A stretch of 64,000 nt of DNA, taken from the NCBI RefSeq assembly GCF_018326265.1, contig NZ_AP023360.1, positions 1,479,501 to 1,543,500 of the forward strand, read 5' to 3'. A program made the translations under genes and the position numbers. Of the stretch, positions 41,556 to 50,690 are shown piece by piece. Within the stretch, counting starts at the first letter, position 1. Every line of letters begins with the position of its first letter. The notes below the pieces were generated by a model, which did no database searches, was not told the origin of the DNA, and saw nothing but the letters and a program-made list of their open reading frames with translations. The stretch is from Catellatospora sp. IY07-71. Lineage in GTDB: Bacteria > Actinomycetota > Actinomycetes > Mycobacteriales > Micromonosporaceae.

Positions 41556-43385
41556 TTAGAGCAGCACCCGCGCCAGGGCCGGGCCGGGGGCCGCCAGCGG
41601 GGTCGCCACGGCGACCGTGTCGCCGACGACCCAGAGGGTGTCGCCGACCACCAGGGAACGCCGCGGATAGCTGAGCTCGGCCCGGCTCACCTCGCCGATC
41701 TTCTCCAGGCGGTCGTCGCCCACCCGGTAGACCAGCGCGCCCGCCCGCTGCCCGCCGTCGTACGCCATGTACGGCACGACCAGCATCCGGGTGTCCGGCC
41801 AGTACAGGAACGCGTGCGGGTCCTGCTCGGCCTCGCTCCAGCCGTGCGGGATCTTCTGCTGGTCGAGGCGCCTAGGGTCGGCCCCGCCGACGTCGAACAG
41901 CGACACCTGCAGGCCGGTGGTCCTGCCCTGCTCGGTGGCGTCCTGCCCGACGCCGAGCAGCCGCCCGCCGTCCAGCGGGTGCAGGTAGCTGCTGAAACCC
42001 GGGATCTTCAGCTCACCGGTGAGGCGTGGGTGTGCCGGGTCGCGCAGGTCCACCGCGTAGAGCGGGTCGGTCTGCCGGAAGGTCACCACGTAGCCGGTGG
42101 GCCCGAGGAAGCGCACCGCGTAGATGCGCTCGCCCTTGCCCAGCCCGCCCAGCTTGCCGAGCTGCCGCAGCTGCCCGCCGTCGCGGCGCAGCGTGTACAC
42201 GGTGGACTCGCTGCTCGGCTGGCCGCCCCACGGCTGACCCGTGGTGGTGGCGGCCCGCAGCACCCCGTCGTGCTCGCTGAGCGAGTACTGGTTGAGCAGC
42301 CAGCCCGGCACGCTGCCGGAGGCGGCGAAGACCGGCCGCGGCCCGGTCACGTCGAACATGTACAGCTCGGTGCGGCCGAGTGCCTGGTCGCCGCGCCAGC
42401 GCTCGTCGTGGGCCAGGTAGAGGTGCGGGCCGCTGCCGTAGACGGTGTTCGCGTCGGCCAGCACGCCCACCGGCGCGCCGTCGCCGAGCGACCGCCCGGC
42501 CGCGAGGTCGAAGCTGAGCACGGTCACCGTGGCGGTGCCGCTGAACCGGTCCGGCCGGCTGACGTCGCCGCAGTCCAGCCGCCCGGCGACCCCTTCACTG
42601 GTGTACGCGGGCAGCCACTTCTCCAGCGGCGCCTGGTCGATCAGCTTCCGGTTGGCGGCGATGCGCTCGGAGTCGGTGAGCTTGTCGCGCCACGGGAAGT
42701 CGATGAGCGGGTGCGAGGTCACCACGACCCGCGCGACCCCGCCGACCATCCGCGCGTCGGTCAGCTCGGCGCCGATCTCGTAGGAGCCGGTGACCTTCGG
42801 CACGCCGGTCAGGTCCACCTGGCGCACCCGGGTGGCGGACATGCCGGGCCGCATGCGGGCGCTGTCGACCAGCCCTCGCGTCGCCGGGAGACCCCAGCTC
42901 GCGGTCAGCACCAGCGCCCGGTCACCCTGCAGGAGGAGCTGGTGCGAGCCGGGTCCCAGGTGCAGCGAGCCGGTCGCCTGCCGGGAGGCCGCGTCGATGA
43001 CCCGCAGCGTCTCACCGAGCACGGTCACGATGCGGCGGCCGTCGGTCTTGACGATGTCCGGCTCGTCGACCCCGGCCTCGTGGGTGTTCGTGCCGGAGTA
43101 CGCGGGAGCGGCCTTGTCGTACAGCGCTTGCGGGCCCCCTGCCGCCCGCATCGCGCTGTCCGCGGCCAAGAAGCGGCCGCCCTGATAGAAGCCCCAGGGC
43201 TGCACCGCCTGCTTGGCGGCGGCGCGGACCGACTTGAGCAGCTCCTCGCACGAGTCATAGGCCACCAGCCGGAACTCGGGGGCGGGCACTGGAGCCGGGT
43301 CCTTGGCCGATTGCGGCGGCTCGTCGGTCACCGTGCAGCCCGCCAGGAGCAGCAGCGCCGCCAGACACAGCACAGTTCGTCTCAT
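41556..43385 (-). CDS. Beta-propeller lipoprotein
   Basis: A 609-residue lipoprotein with signal peptide and lipobox LAGC. The conserved block YSGTNTHEAGVDEPDIVKTDG and the repeated strands that follow (for example MFDVTGPRPVFAASGSVPG and AVDLRDPAHPRLTGELKI) identify the secreted family with a C-terminal beta-propeller distantly related to WD40. These proteins occur across actinobacteria and archaea; no function is established. Stands alone between hairpin-bounded genes. Confidence 0.88.
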   Translation of the reverse strand: MRRTVLCLAALLLLAGCTVTDEPPQSAKDPAPVPAPEFRLVAYDSCEELLKSVRAAAKQAVQPWGFYQGGRFLAADSAMRAAGGPQALYDKAAPAYSGTNTHEAGVDEPDIVKTDGRRIVTVLGETLRVIDAASRQATGSLHLGPGSHQLLLQGDRALVLTASWGLPATRGLVDSARMRPGMSATRVRQVDLTGVPKVTGSYEIGAELTDARMVGGVARVVVTSHPLIDFPWRDKLTDSERIAANRKLIDQAPLEKWLPAYTSEGVAGRLDCGDVSRPDRFSGTATVTVLSFDLAAGRSLGDGAPVGVLADANTVYGSGPHLYLAHDERWRGDQALGRTELYMFDVTGPRPVFAASGSVPGWLLNQYSLSEHDGVLRAATTTGQPWGGQPSSESTVYTLRRDGGQLRQLGKLGGLGKGERIYAVRFLGPTGYVVTFRQTDPLYAVDLRDPAHPRLTGELKIPGFSSYLHPLDGGRLLGVGQDATEQGRTTGLQVSLFDVGGADPRRLDQQKIPHGWSEAEQDPHAFLYWPDTRMLVVPYMAYDGGQRAGALVYRVGDDRLEKIGEVSRAELSYPRRSLVVGDTLWVVGDTVAVATPLAAPGPALARVLL

Positions 43386-43450
43386 GCCCGTCTTCGACGC
43401 GCTGGCGGGCGGTCCGGCTCCCGCCGCGCCCGTTCGCTCGTGGGACGGGC

Positions 43451-43882
43451 TCAGTCGACCAGCCGGGAGAGCACGATCATGCTGCGGGTGCTGGTGATGA
43501 AGGGCTCCGCGCGCAGCCGCTCCAGCGCCTGCTCCAGGTGGGCGATGTCGGCCGCGCGCAGGTGCACCAGCGCGTCGGCCTCCCCGGAGACGGTGTACGC
43601 CCCGACCACCTCCGGGTGGCGGCGGGTGGCCTGCGTGATCTGCGCCGGAGTGGTGCGGCCGGTGCAGAACAGCTCGACGAAGGCCTCGGTGCCGCCGCCC
43701 ACCGCCGCCGGGTCCACGACGGCGGTGAAGCCCTTGATGACGCCGCCGGAACGCAGCCGGTCGACCCGCCGCTTGACCGCCGGAGCGGACAGCGACACCA
43801 CCGAGCCGATCTCGGCGTACGTGGTGCGCGCGTCGCTCAGGAGCGCGGCGATGATCCGCTGGTCAACGTCGTCCAACTGCAC
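43451..43882 (-). CDS. Lrp/AsnC family regulator
   Basis: A 143-residue regulator with N-terminal winged helix (LDDVDQRIIAALLSDARTTYAEIG, then VSLSAPAVKRRVDRL) and a C-terminal RAM/ligand domain (EVVGAYTVSGEADALVHL). Such proteins sense amino acids as octamers. The GTG shares one base with the TAG of the substrate-binding protein gene (TAGTG), so the two are coupled; this suggests that it controls amino-acid uptake by that protein. Confidence 0.93.
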   Translation of the reverse strand: MQLDDVDQRIIAALLSDARTTYAEIGSVVSLSAPAVKRRVDRLRSGGVIKGFTAVVDPAAVGGGTEAFVELFCTGRTTPAQITQATRRHPEVVGAYTVSGEADALVHLRAADIAHLEQALERLRAEPFITSTRSMIVLSRLVD

Positions 43883-45072
43883 TACCCGAGGGTAGCGAGG
43901 TCGCTGATCAGCACGTTCGACAGGATGGGGCCGTCCTTCTCGACCTTGCGCAGGTACCACTTCTGCTGCGGCGAGCGGTTCTGGTTGAACTGCCAGTTGC
44001 CGCGCGGGCTGATCACCTGGCCGACGCTGGACAGCAGCGAGTTGATCCGCTGCGCGGTGATGGTGCCGTCCCCGGCCAGGGTGAGCGCCTGGTCCAGCAC
44101 CGCCGCCGCGTCGTAGGCGGCGACCGCGAACGCCGTGGGCGTGCGCTGGTACTTCGCCTGGAACAGCGACGAGAAGGAGTGGTTGGCCACGTTGTTCAGG
44201 TCCGCGGAGTACTGCATCGCGGTGTAGAGGCCGCGGCCGCCGTCGCCGAGCGCGTCCAGGGCGACGCCCTCGGCCACCACGCCGGGGGCGTACAGCGGCA
44301 GGCCGGCGAGGGCGCTGCCGCCGGCGTTCCGGAGCGCGTCCTTGAAGGCGTCGAGGTGCGTGCTGGGCAGGTTGCAGAAGATCGCCCGCGGGTTCTGGTT
44401 CTTGATCTGGCCGGCGGCCGCGGCGAACTCGGCCGCGGTCGGCTTGATGCCGGCGCGCACCGTGATCGGCTCCTGGAAGCCGGTGCCGTAGACCTGCTGG
44501 AAGCCGTTGAACAGCTCGGCGGTCGAGCTGCTGCTGACGCCGATCAGGCTGACCCGGCTGCCGCCCATCCGGCGGCGCAGGTAGAGCGCGATGGCGCGGG
44601 CGGGCTCGTCGCTGAGGAAGGCGGTGCGCCAGATGAAGTTGGAGCTGGGCATGCCGGCCGGGGTCGCGTGCGCGGCCAGCAGCGGGACCTTCGACTCCTC
44701 GACCTTGTCGCGGACGGCGGGCAGCAGGTCGGGGTTGGCCACCCCGGCGACGGCGAGCACGTGCTGGTCGAGCAGCCGGCCCAGGGCGTCGCCGCCGGAC
44801 TTGGGGGTCTCGCCCTCGTCCTCGACGATCACCTGCACCGGGCGGGAGCCGAGCATGCCGCCGTGCAGGTCGAGGTAGAGCCGGAAGCCGAGCTCGAGGT
44901 CGGCGCCGATGGCCTTGTTGGCTCCGGTGGCGGGGACGAGCAGACCGATGCTGACGCCGCTCCGGCTGGTCGGCGTCGAGGTGCTGCCGCAGGCAGCGAG
45001 CCCGCCGGTCGCGCCGGCGACACCGACACCGGTCAGCAGACGAAGCAGCCTGCGACGGTCAAGGCCGTCCAA
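43882..45072 (-). CDS. Branched-chain-amino-acid-type substrate-binding lipoprotein
   Basis: A 396-residue periplasmic-binding-type protein (type I, LivJ/Leu-Ile-Val fold) with SIGLLVPATGANKAIG at the start of the mature part and AAYDAAAVLDQAL near the end. The start is taken as the TTG at 45072 because GGAGG lies five bases upstream and it gives a compact signal peptide with DRRRLLRLL and lipobox LAAC, a Tat-type lipoprotein signal. Longer reading from 45168 would bury this signal. No permease or ATPase genes follow; the next gene is an Lrp regulator, so it may be a sensor component rather than part of a dedicated transporter. Confidence 0.85.
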   Translation of the reverse strand: MDGLDRRRLLRLLTGVGVAGATGGLAACGSTSTPTSRSGVSIGLLVPATGANKAIGADLELGFRLYLDLHGGMLGSRPVQVIVEDEGETPKSGGDALGRLLDQHVLAVAGVANPDLLPAVRDKVEESKVPLLAAHATPAGMPSSNFIWRTAFLSDEPARAIALYLRRRMGGSRVSLIGVSSSSTAELFNGFQQVYGTGFQEPITVRAGIKPTAAEFAAAAGQIKNQNPRAIFCNLPSTHLDAFKDALRNAGGSALAGLPLYAPGVVAEGVALDALGDGGRGLYTAMQYSADLNNVANHSFSSLFQAKYQRTPTAFAVAAYDAAAVLDQALTLAGDGTITAQRINSLLSSVGQVISPRGNWQFNQNRSPQQKWYLRKVEKDGPILSNVLISDLATLG

Positions 45073-45232
45073 TGTGTCCTCCAGAGTGGCATCGGCCGGA
45101 CGCGAATTTCGCGACCCGTCCGTCAGGGGTGACGCCGAACGATGTGGGCACGTGCTCCTTTGACCCACTGTGGCGTTCTACCGTGTCCTGGGACTCTCGT
45201 CAATGATCAACATTGTCGCTTGTCTCGGGATC

Positions 45233-45238
45233 TAGGAT
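45233..45238 (+). promoter_or_regulatory. Putative -10 box of bpa (TAGGAT)
   Basis: TAGGAT fits TANNNT and lies about 30 bases ahead of the bpa GTG, which has its own TGAGGAGG ribosome site. No certain -35 was found. Confidence 0.4.
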
Positions 45239-45268
45239 GGGTGGGTTCGCCGCCTGAGGAGGTCCGCC

Positions 45269-45799
45269 GTGAGCCAGCAGCAGCCCGACGAGAAGAGCGT
45301 AGTGGTCGTCGGCCCGGACGGCCGTCCCATCGGCACCGTTGAGGTGACCGCGGACGGCGCCACCGGTCGCGAGGACGACCCGAGCCGCCTCATCGAGCAG
45401 CCCGCCAAGGTGATGCGCATCGGCAGCATGATCAAGCAGCTGCTGGAGGAGGTGCGGGCCGCGCCCCTGGACGAAGCGGGCCGGCAGCGCCTCGTGGAGA
45501 TCCACCGCCGCTCCGTGGACGAGCTGGAGGACGGCCTCTCCCCCGAGCTGCGCGACGAGCTGGAGCGCATCTCCGTGCGGTTCACCGAGGGCACCACCCC
45601 GTCGGAGGCCGAGCTGCGGATCGCGCAGGCCCAGCTGGTCGGCTGGCTGGAGGGCCTGTTCCACGGCATCCAGGCCGCGCTGGTCGCGCAGCAGATGGCC
45701 GCGCGCATGCAGCTGGAGCAGATGCGCAACATGCCCGCCCTGCCGCCGGGCGCGCACCCGGAGCCGGGCAAGACCACCAGCACCGGCCAGTACCTCTGA
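45269..45799 (+). CDS. bpa: Bacterial proteasome activator Bpa/PafE
   Basis: A 176-residue ATP-independent activator that forms dodecameric rings, docks on the 20S proteasome and lets unfolded proteins in. The helical core has IEQPAKVMRIGSMIKQLLEE, ISVRFTEG and QAQLVGWLEGLFHGIQAALV. The protein ends TGQYL, the docking motif that opens the proteasome gate. GTG start with TGAGGAGG. The proteasome genes themselves are not in the window. It is divergent from the substrate-binding gene. Confidence 0.96.
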   Translation: MSQQQPDEKSVVVVGPDGRPIGTVEVTADGATGREDDPSRLIEQPAKVMRIGSMIKQLLEEVRAAPLDEAGRQRLVEIHRRSVDELEDGLSPELRDELERISVRFTEGTTPSEAELRIAQAQLVGWLEGLFHGIQAALVAQQMAARMQLEQMRNMPALPPGAHPEPGKTTSTGQYL

Positions 45800-45810
45800 C
45801 GTCACGCGAG

Positions 45811-45843
45811 GCGCCCTTCCCGCCCACCGGGCAGGAAGGGCGC
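45811..45843. terminator. Bidirectional hairpin between bpa and the HAD gene
   Basis: GCGCCCTTCC (45811-45820) pairs perfectly with GGAAGGGCGC (45834-45843); the stem goes on inside as GCCC/GGGC. It lies between the convergent stops of bpa and the phosphatase gene. Confidence 0.8.
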
Positions 45844-45850
45844 GTCCGTC

Positions 45851-46756
45851 TCAGCCCTCGCGTTTGAGCAGGCTGTCCAGGTAGACGGCGACGCCGTCGC
45901 GGTCGTTGGATAGGGTGACCTCGTCGGCCAGGGCGAGCACCTCGGGGTGGGCGTTGGCCACCGCGACCCGGTGCCCCGCCCAGAGGAACATCGGGATGTC
46001 GTTCGGCATGTCCCCGAAGACCAGCACGTCCGCGGGGTCGATGCCCAGCTCCGCCGCGACCACGGACAGGCCGGTGGCCTTGTCCACGCCGGGCGGGGTC
46101 ACCTCCACCCAGCCCAGACCCGAATGGGTGAACGCGGCCGTCTCCGGCGGCACCAGCTCACGCGCGGTACGCAGCAGCGTGTCCGCGTCGGTGTCGTCGG
46201 TCTTCACGAACGCCTTGATCACGTCGTAGCAGAGCGACTCCTCGCGCGGCCGGGTCACCAGGTCGTCCGGGTACGGCCAGTCGGTGACGTCGTCGCCCCA
46301 CAGCGGCGCCCGCTGCGCGTCGAGCACCTCGACCAGCAGCTTCACCCGTCCCAGCCGGGCCTCCAGCGCCGCGACCAGGCCGGCGACCACCGTGCCGGGC
46401 AGCCGCGCGTCGCGCAGCACCCGGGGCGCGGACGGGTCGCGCAGGTCCATCACCCGCCCGCCGCCGCCGAGCACCAGCAGATCGGCGTGCGGCAGGTCGA
46501 TCCGGCTCAGCTCCTCCAGCCGCGGGCCGCGGCCGGTCGCCCCCACGATCGGGATGCCCGCCGCGCGCACCCGGTCGAAGACCGCGTGGGTGAACCCGCT
46601 GACGGTCTCGTCGGACCGGACGACCGTGCCGTCCAGGTCCGTCGCGACCAGCTTGGGCAGGCGGAGCGGCCGCAGCTCGTCGCTGCGCGGCTCCGCCTGC
46701 CGTACGACGTCCCGCTCCGGCACCTCGGTGTGCCCCGAACCCCCGTGGTCGGGCAC
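45851..46756 (-). CDS. HAD-type (Cof-like) phosphatase
   Basis: A 301-residue HAD hydrolase of the IIB (Cof) type: the DxD nucleophile motif in VATDLDGTVV, the Thr of VGATGRG, and the late FGDMPNDIPMF metal motif with a Lys (VDKATGLSV) before it. A cap domain fills about 110-220. Substrates of this group are sugar phosphates or FMN-like compounds. The start is uncertain: the GTG at 46756 begins six bases past serS; a GTG at 46723 is possible. Cotranscribed with serS. Confidence 0.88.
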   Translation of the reverse strand: MPDHGGSGHTEVPERDVVRQAEPRSDELRPLRLPKLVATDLDGTVVRSDETVSGFTHAVFDRVRAAGIPIVGATGRGPRLEELSRIDLPHADLLVLGGGGRVMDLRDPSAPRVLRDARLPGTVVAGLVAALEARLGRVKLLVEVLDAQRAPLWGDDVTDWPYPDDLVTRPREESLCYDVIKAFVKTDDTDADTLLRTARELVPPETAAFTHSGLGWVEVTPPGVDKATGLSVVAAELGIDPADVLVFGDMPNDIPMFLWAGHRVAVANAHPEVLALADEVTLSNDRDGVAVYLDSLLKREG

Positions 46757-46761
46757 GCCGG

Positions 46762-48033
46762 TCAGGCTCCGGCCTTGACGGGCTCCAGCACGTCGCGGCC
46801 GCCCACGAAGGGCTGCAGCGCCTTGGGCACCCGGACCGAGCCGTCCGCCTGCTGGTGCTGCTCCAGGAGCGCGACCATCATGCGGGTGGTGGCCAGGGTG
46901 CCGTTGAGCGTCGCGGCGATGTGGGTCCGGCCCTCGCCGTCGCGGTGCCGGGTGTTCAGCCGCCGGGCCTGGAACGTGGTGCAGTTCGAGGTCGAGGTGA
47001 CCTCCATGTACCGGTTCTGGGTGGGCAGCCAGGCCTCGCAGTCGAACTTGCGCGCCGCCGACGAGCCGAGGTCGCCCGCGGCCACGTCGATCACCCGGTA
47101 CGCCAGCTCCAGCTTGCCGAGCATCTCCTCCTCCCACGCCAGCAGGCGCAGGTGCTCCTCGGCGGCCTGCTCGGCGGGGCAGTACGAGAACATCTCGACC
47201 TTGTCGAACTGGTGCACCCGGATGATGCCGCGGGTGTCCTTGCCGTACGAGCCCGCCTCCCGGCGGAAGCAGCTCGACCACCCGGCGTAGCGCAGCGGCC
47301 CGGCGTTCAGATTGAGGATCTCGTCCTTGTGGTACGCCGCGAGCGGCACCTCGCTCGTGCCGACCAGGTAGAGGTCGTCGGCGGGCAGGTGGTAGACCTC
47401 GGCGGCGTGCGAGCCCAGGAAACCGGTGCCCTCCATCGACTCCGGCTTGACCAGCACCGGCGGGATGACCGGGGTGAACCCGGCCTCGACCGCCTGCCAC
47501 AGGCCCATCTGGAGCAGGCCGAGCTGGAGCAGCGCGCCCACGCCGGTGAGGTAGTAGAAGCGGGCGCCCGACACCTTCGCGCCGCGCTCGGTGTCGATCG
47601 CCCCGAGCAGCTCGCCCAGCTCCAGGTGATCGCGCGGCGAGTCCAGCACGGGGCGCTCGCCGACCTCGCGCAGCACGACGTAGTCGTCCTCGCCGCCGCC
47701 GGGCGCGCCCTCCTGCACCACGTTCGCGATGGCGAACTGCGCGTTGCGCAGGGCCGTCTCGGCCTCGTTCACCGCGGCCTCGGCCGCCTTCACCGCGGCC
47801 GACAGGTCCTTGGTGCGGGCCAGCAGCGCGGCCTTCTCGTCCCCGGCCGCCTTGGGCATCAGCTTGCCGAGCTGCTTCTGCTCCGCGCGCAGCGCCTCGA
47901 AGGACGCCACCGCCGACCGCCGGGACTCGTCGGCGCGCAGCAGGTCGTCGACGGCGTCGACGGAATCGCCGCGCAGCCGCTGGCTTGCTCGTACGGTGTC
48001 GGGGTCCTCACGGAGCAGACGCAGATCAATCAC
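46762..48033 (-). CDS. serS: Seryl-tRNA synthetase
   Basis: A 423-residue class II synthetase that charges tRNA-Ser. The N-terminal coiled-coil arm spans about 30-110. Motif 2 is in [22 protein letters not shown] and motif 3 in [18 protein letters not shown]. It starts MIDLRLLRE, the family start, read from a GTG. It is first of the serS-HAD pair. No tRNA gene lies nearby. Confidence 0.97.
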   Translation of the reverse strand: MIDLRLLREDPDTVRASQRLRGDSVDAVDDLLRADESRRSAVASFEALRAEQKQLGKLMPKAAGDEKAALLARTKDLSAAVKAAEAAVNEAETALRNAQFAIANVVQEGAPGGGEDDYVVLREVGERPVLDSPRDHLELGELLGAIDTERGAKVSGARFYYLTGVGALLQLGLLQMGLWQAVEAGFTPVIPPVLVKPESMEGTGFLGSHAAEVYHLPADDLYLVGTSEVPLAAYHKDEILNLNAGPLRYAGWSSCFRREAGSYGKDTRGIIRVHQFDKVEMFSYCPAEQAAEEHLRLLAWEEEMLGKLELAYRVIDVAAGDLGSSAARKFDCEAWLPTQNRYMEVTSTSNCTTFQARRLNTRHRDGEGRTHIAATLNGTLATTRMMVALLEQHQQADGSVRVPKALQPFVGGRDVLEPVKAGA

Positions 48034-48138
48034 GTCGAAAAGCGTACCGGCCCGCGTTCGGAGCTTCGCGTCAGTATTGCCGTCGGGTTCTGCGCGTGGT
48101 GTCGTCGTGCGGCTCCGGTGCGCCGGGCAGTCTGTCGA

Positions 48139-48750
48139 TCAACGGTTGCGCCACTTGAGCGGCGAGATGGTGAGAGCCGCCTCGGCGATCGACTTCGCCG
48201 TCTCCGTGCGTAGCGCATTCCGCGACGAGATGATCCACCCCTCGACCGCGGCGTTTCCGGCCATCCGATACTCCACGGCCTGCAGGAGGCATTCGAGCTT
48301 GTCGGCATCATGCGCGCAGACGGCTTCGGCTGTCTCCTGAGACTCGTACTCGGCCACCGCCTCGCGAACGGTCTTGGCGGCACGGTCCGGCAAAGCTGCG
48401 GTCTGATCAGCGGTGATCTTCTGGGGATCCGGCTTACTGAGGTATGCCCGCGCCGTATGCGGCAGATCCCCGGTCCGGGTCTCTTGCGAGTCGTGCCAGA
48501 TCGCCATCATCGCCGCTCGCGCGGGATCGGCACCCTCCTCAGCGGCGATCAGTGAGGCAAGCTGCGCGACCCGGAGGCTGTGCTCGGCGACCGACTCCGG
48601 GTCGCGGATGCCCGCGTGCCACCATCCTGCGCGACGCATGGATTTGAGCACCCCCAGCTCGAAGGCAAGTTGCGCCAAACCCGCCGCCTTCGCTTCGTCA
48701 GCCGCATGTGCCGGGGCAGCGTCGTCCACGTTTCCGCTCCTTGCTGTCAC
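48139..48750 (-). CDS. HD-domain hydrolase, YfbR-like
   Basis: A 203-residue metal-dependent phosphohydrolase. The HD-site residues appear in AEHSLRVAQLASLIA, MAIWHDSQETRTGDLP and HDADKLECLLQAVEY, the pattern of YfbR 5'-deoxynucleotidases and related HD proteins. The GTG overlaps the stop of the XRE regulator (GTGA). Lower GC than the surroundings. It may remove nucleotide phosphates; its link to the regulator suggests a conditional, perhaps defensive, role, which is inference only. Confidence 0.85.
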   Translation of the reverse strand: MTARSGNVDDAAPAHAADEAKAAGLAQLAFELGVLKSMRRAGWWHAGIRDPESVAEHSLRVAQLASLIAAEEGADPARAAMMAIWHDSQETRTGDLPHTARAYLSKPDPQKITADQTAALPDRAAKTVREAVAEYESQETAEAVCAHDADKLECLLQAVEYRMAGNAAVEGWIISSRNALRTETAKSIAEAALTISPLKWRNR

Positions 48751-49868
48751 GAGAGTCGCAGACCGTAGGCTACGTCAGACAGCTTCTGCCTGGCGGCGCC
48801 TGTGAGCGGTGCGGCGCTCAGCTCTTCGATCTTGCGTTGGGCGGCGGCCCGCATCGCCGGAGCGCCGGCGACGACTCTCGGATTGACCAGCAAAAGCTGC
48901 CACAGGGTGTGCACGTAAAGCTCTACTTGCTCAGAGTCGTCGGCTAGGCGCTCGACCAGGTGGCCGAAGAGCACGCTCCCGATCCCTCGCCGAGGGTCAT
49001 TCGAGATCATGAAGGTGTCGTCGGTATAGGTATGTGCACCTTCGCCGACCCAGTACGTCCAGTAGTTGAGGTTGGCGGTTGCATGAAGCTCATCCCTCAG
49101 GCCGGTCGTCACGAAGTCGATGAGCGGCTCCTGCTGCCCGTACCGCGCCAGAGCGACCGACGCGGACCGAACCGAGACCCATGACGGCACGTCATTGGTC
49201 GCCCGCGCCTGCTTGAGCGAGCGGCGGTGCTCACCGAGCAGCCAGTCTGCTGTTGCGGGATTCGTGTCGAACGCCAGGAGGTATATCGCCTGCCTCCGCA
49301 TGAGGGAGTCGGCCTCACCACGGCATTCGTCGGCGATCCGTAACAGGTGAGCGAAGAAAAGTGAACGCTCTTCTGCCCCGAACTCCGGCCATGAGCTGGT
49401 TGGTCCTCGCCGACGTGGACTGGGCTTCACCAGGTCGGCAAGCTGTGAGGGGAGGGAGCCGGTCAACGTCCACGTGATCAGATTTGTCAGGTTTCGTCGA
49501 TGGACGGTGGCGGCCAGGGGATGCCCGGCAGGCACGATCGGCTCACCGCCGCCGTGCTGGATCGCAGAGTCCATCACGAGATCCGCTTCTATCGCATCGC
49601 GCAGCACGTCGAAGAGCTGAGGGCTTGCACCTCGGTGGATGAGGCGTGCACGAAGGGCCGCCAGATCGGAAACCCGGAGCGATGTGACGGGTCGGCGTCC
49701 CGATTCCCAGCCCTGGACCGTCGCAAGATCAATATTCAGCACTTCGGCAAGCTGGGCCTGCGTCAGGTCGAGCGACTCTCTGATCAGCTTCATGGTGTAG
49801 CCGCTTGTCAGCCCGCGCCTACCGGGCAAACCTCGACTGCCGTGCAGTCTTCCCGCTGATGATCGCAT
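48747..49868 (-). CDS. XRE-family regulator with long helical C-terminal domain
   Basis: A 373-residue protein. The helix-turn-helix is near the N-terminus (MKLIRESLDLTQAQLAEVLNIDLATVQGWESGRRP read in parts). The remaining 300 residues are helical, without a recognised domain, and may be TPR-like (WLLGEHRRSLKQARA, LFFAHLLRIADECRGEADS). The start is not certain: the ATG at 49868 keeps helix 1 whole; an ATG at 49793 is the alternative. It is coupled to the HD gene and divergent from three small genes. Confidence 0.75.
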   Translation of the reverse strand: MRSSAGRLHGSRGLPGRRGLTSGYTMKLIRESLDLTQAQLAEVLNIDLATVQGWESGRRPVTSLRVSDLAALRARLIHRGASPQLFDVLRDAIEADLVMDSAIQHGGGEPIVPAGHPLAATVHRRNLTNLITWTLTGSLPSQLADLVKPSPRRRGPTSSWPEFGAEERSLFFAHLLRIADECRGEADSLMRRQAIYLLAFDTNPATADWLLGEHRRSLKQARATNDVPSWVSVRSASVALARYGQQEPLIDFVTTGLRDELHATANLNYWTYWVGEGAHTYTDDTFMISNDPRRGIGSVLFGHLVERLADDSEQVELYVHTLWQLLLVNPRVVAGAPAMRAAAQRKIEELSAAPLTGAARQKLSDVAYGLRLS

Positions 49869-50100
49869 AGAAGAAAGCCTGATTCTGTGCGACGAAGCTA
49901 TGACTACCCGTACCACTCGTCAGTCTACATGCGCCGATGTCATCGATACCGTCCTGGTAGTCGCCATTTGCGCACCGTAAGTGGCGGTCGAGGGAGGTCC
50001 CTGCCGCCGGTGGTCATGAGACGGCGACGGTAGGAGACCCGGACTGACGGGCGCGCCCACTCGCACCGTGGGCGCGTCCGTCTCGGACATCGGGAGACTC

Positions 50101-50286
50101 ATGAACGAGAGCCGTGACTCGCTGGTCGAGCTGGTTGAGGAAGTGCTCATGAGCCACACGCCCAGCGCCATGGGCATGTGCCGCGCCTGCAAGCAGCACT
50201 GGAGCCGCCTCGTGTGGCACCCATGCACCCAGGCCGAATGGGCGCGAAGGTTCGCGGCCAACCTGCTGAACGGAGCAGAGGCATGA
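50101..50286 (+). CDS. Small zinc-ribbon-like protein, accessory islet
   Basis: A 61-residue protein with MCRACKQHW and a later WHPCTQAEWA, a possible CxxC...C metal site of a kind seen in small actinobacterial proteins next to XRE regulators. The ATG has GGGAGA upstream. It overlaps the next gene (ATGA). Function unknown. Confidence 0.6.
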   Translation: MNESRDSLVELVEEVLMSHTPSAMGMCRACKQHWSRLVWHPCTQAEWARRFAANLLNGAEA

Positions 50287-50471
50287 TCGAACAGCCCCCC
50301 ACGGAGCAGTTGCCGGTCCGCGTGCCGAGCTGGGCGAGCGAACCGACGAGCCTGCTTCAGACCGTCCAGGCCGAGCAGGCGGAGTGGCGGAGGAGTGCAT
50401 GGAACGGTCCGACTCGGCTCCTAGTGTCGATCATCGCTCACTTGAGGTCCGGTGACCGTGACAGCCGGTAG
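50283..50471 (+). CDS. Small protein of unknown function, accessory islet
   Basis: A 62-residue, mostly polar, probably helical protein (SLLQTVQAEQAEWRRSAW). Its ATG overlaps the stop of the previous gene, and its own end overlaps the next gene by 20 bases, the packing expected of a real operon. No family recognised. Confidence 0.5.
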   Translation: MIEQPPTEQLPVRVPSWASEPTSLLQTVQAEQAEWRRSAWNGPTRLLVSIIAHLRSGDRDSR

Positions 50472-50685
50472 TACGGCCCGCTGGATCATCGCCAGCGGCG
50501 AGGAGGTATTCCTCGGTGATCATGTCGCGCTAGCCCGGCATCCTGACTCGGTAGGTCGGATCGTTGGCGTCGACAAGAGTCACCTGGGGTGGCCCGCTGT
50601 CGAGCTGACCGAGGGCCCTCAGGCCGGGAAGGTGGTGCCGGTCCTGCCGAGCGACATTCTCGTGAGAGTGCGAACCGGGCGGTGA
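50452..50685 (+). CDS. Small SH3-like protein, accessory islet
   Basis: A 77-residue, beta-rich protein (EEVFLGDHVALARHPDSVGR, VPVLPSDILVRV) with a KOW/SH3-like look. GTG start at 50452, with another GTG two codons on. Last of three overlapping small genes. Function unknown. Confidence 0.55.
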   Translation: MTVTAGSTARWIIASGEEVFLGDHVALARHPDSVGRIVGVDKSHLGWPAVELTEGPQAGKVVPVLPSDILVRVRTGR

Positions 50686-50690
50686 GGACA

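Noticed and set aside
46762-48139. tRNA-Ser gene near serS
   Set aside because: No cloverleaf or CCA-ended sequence could be found in the short gaps around serS.
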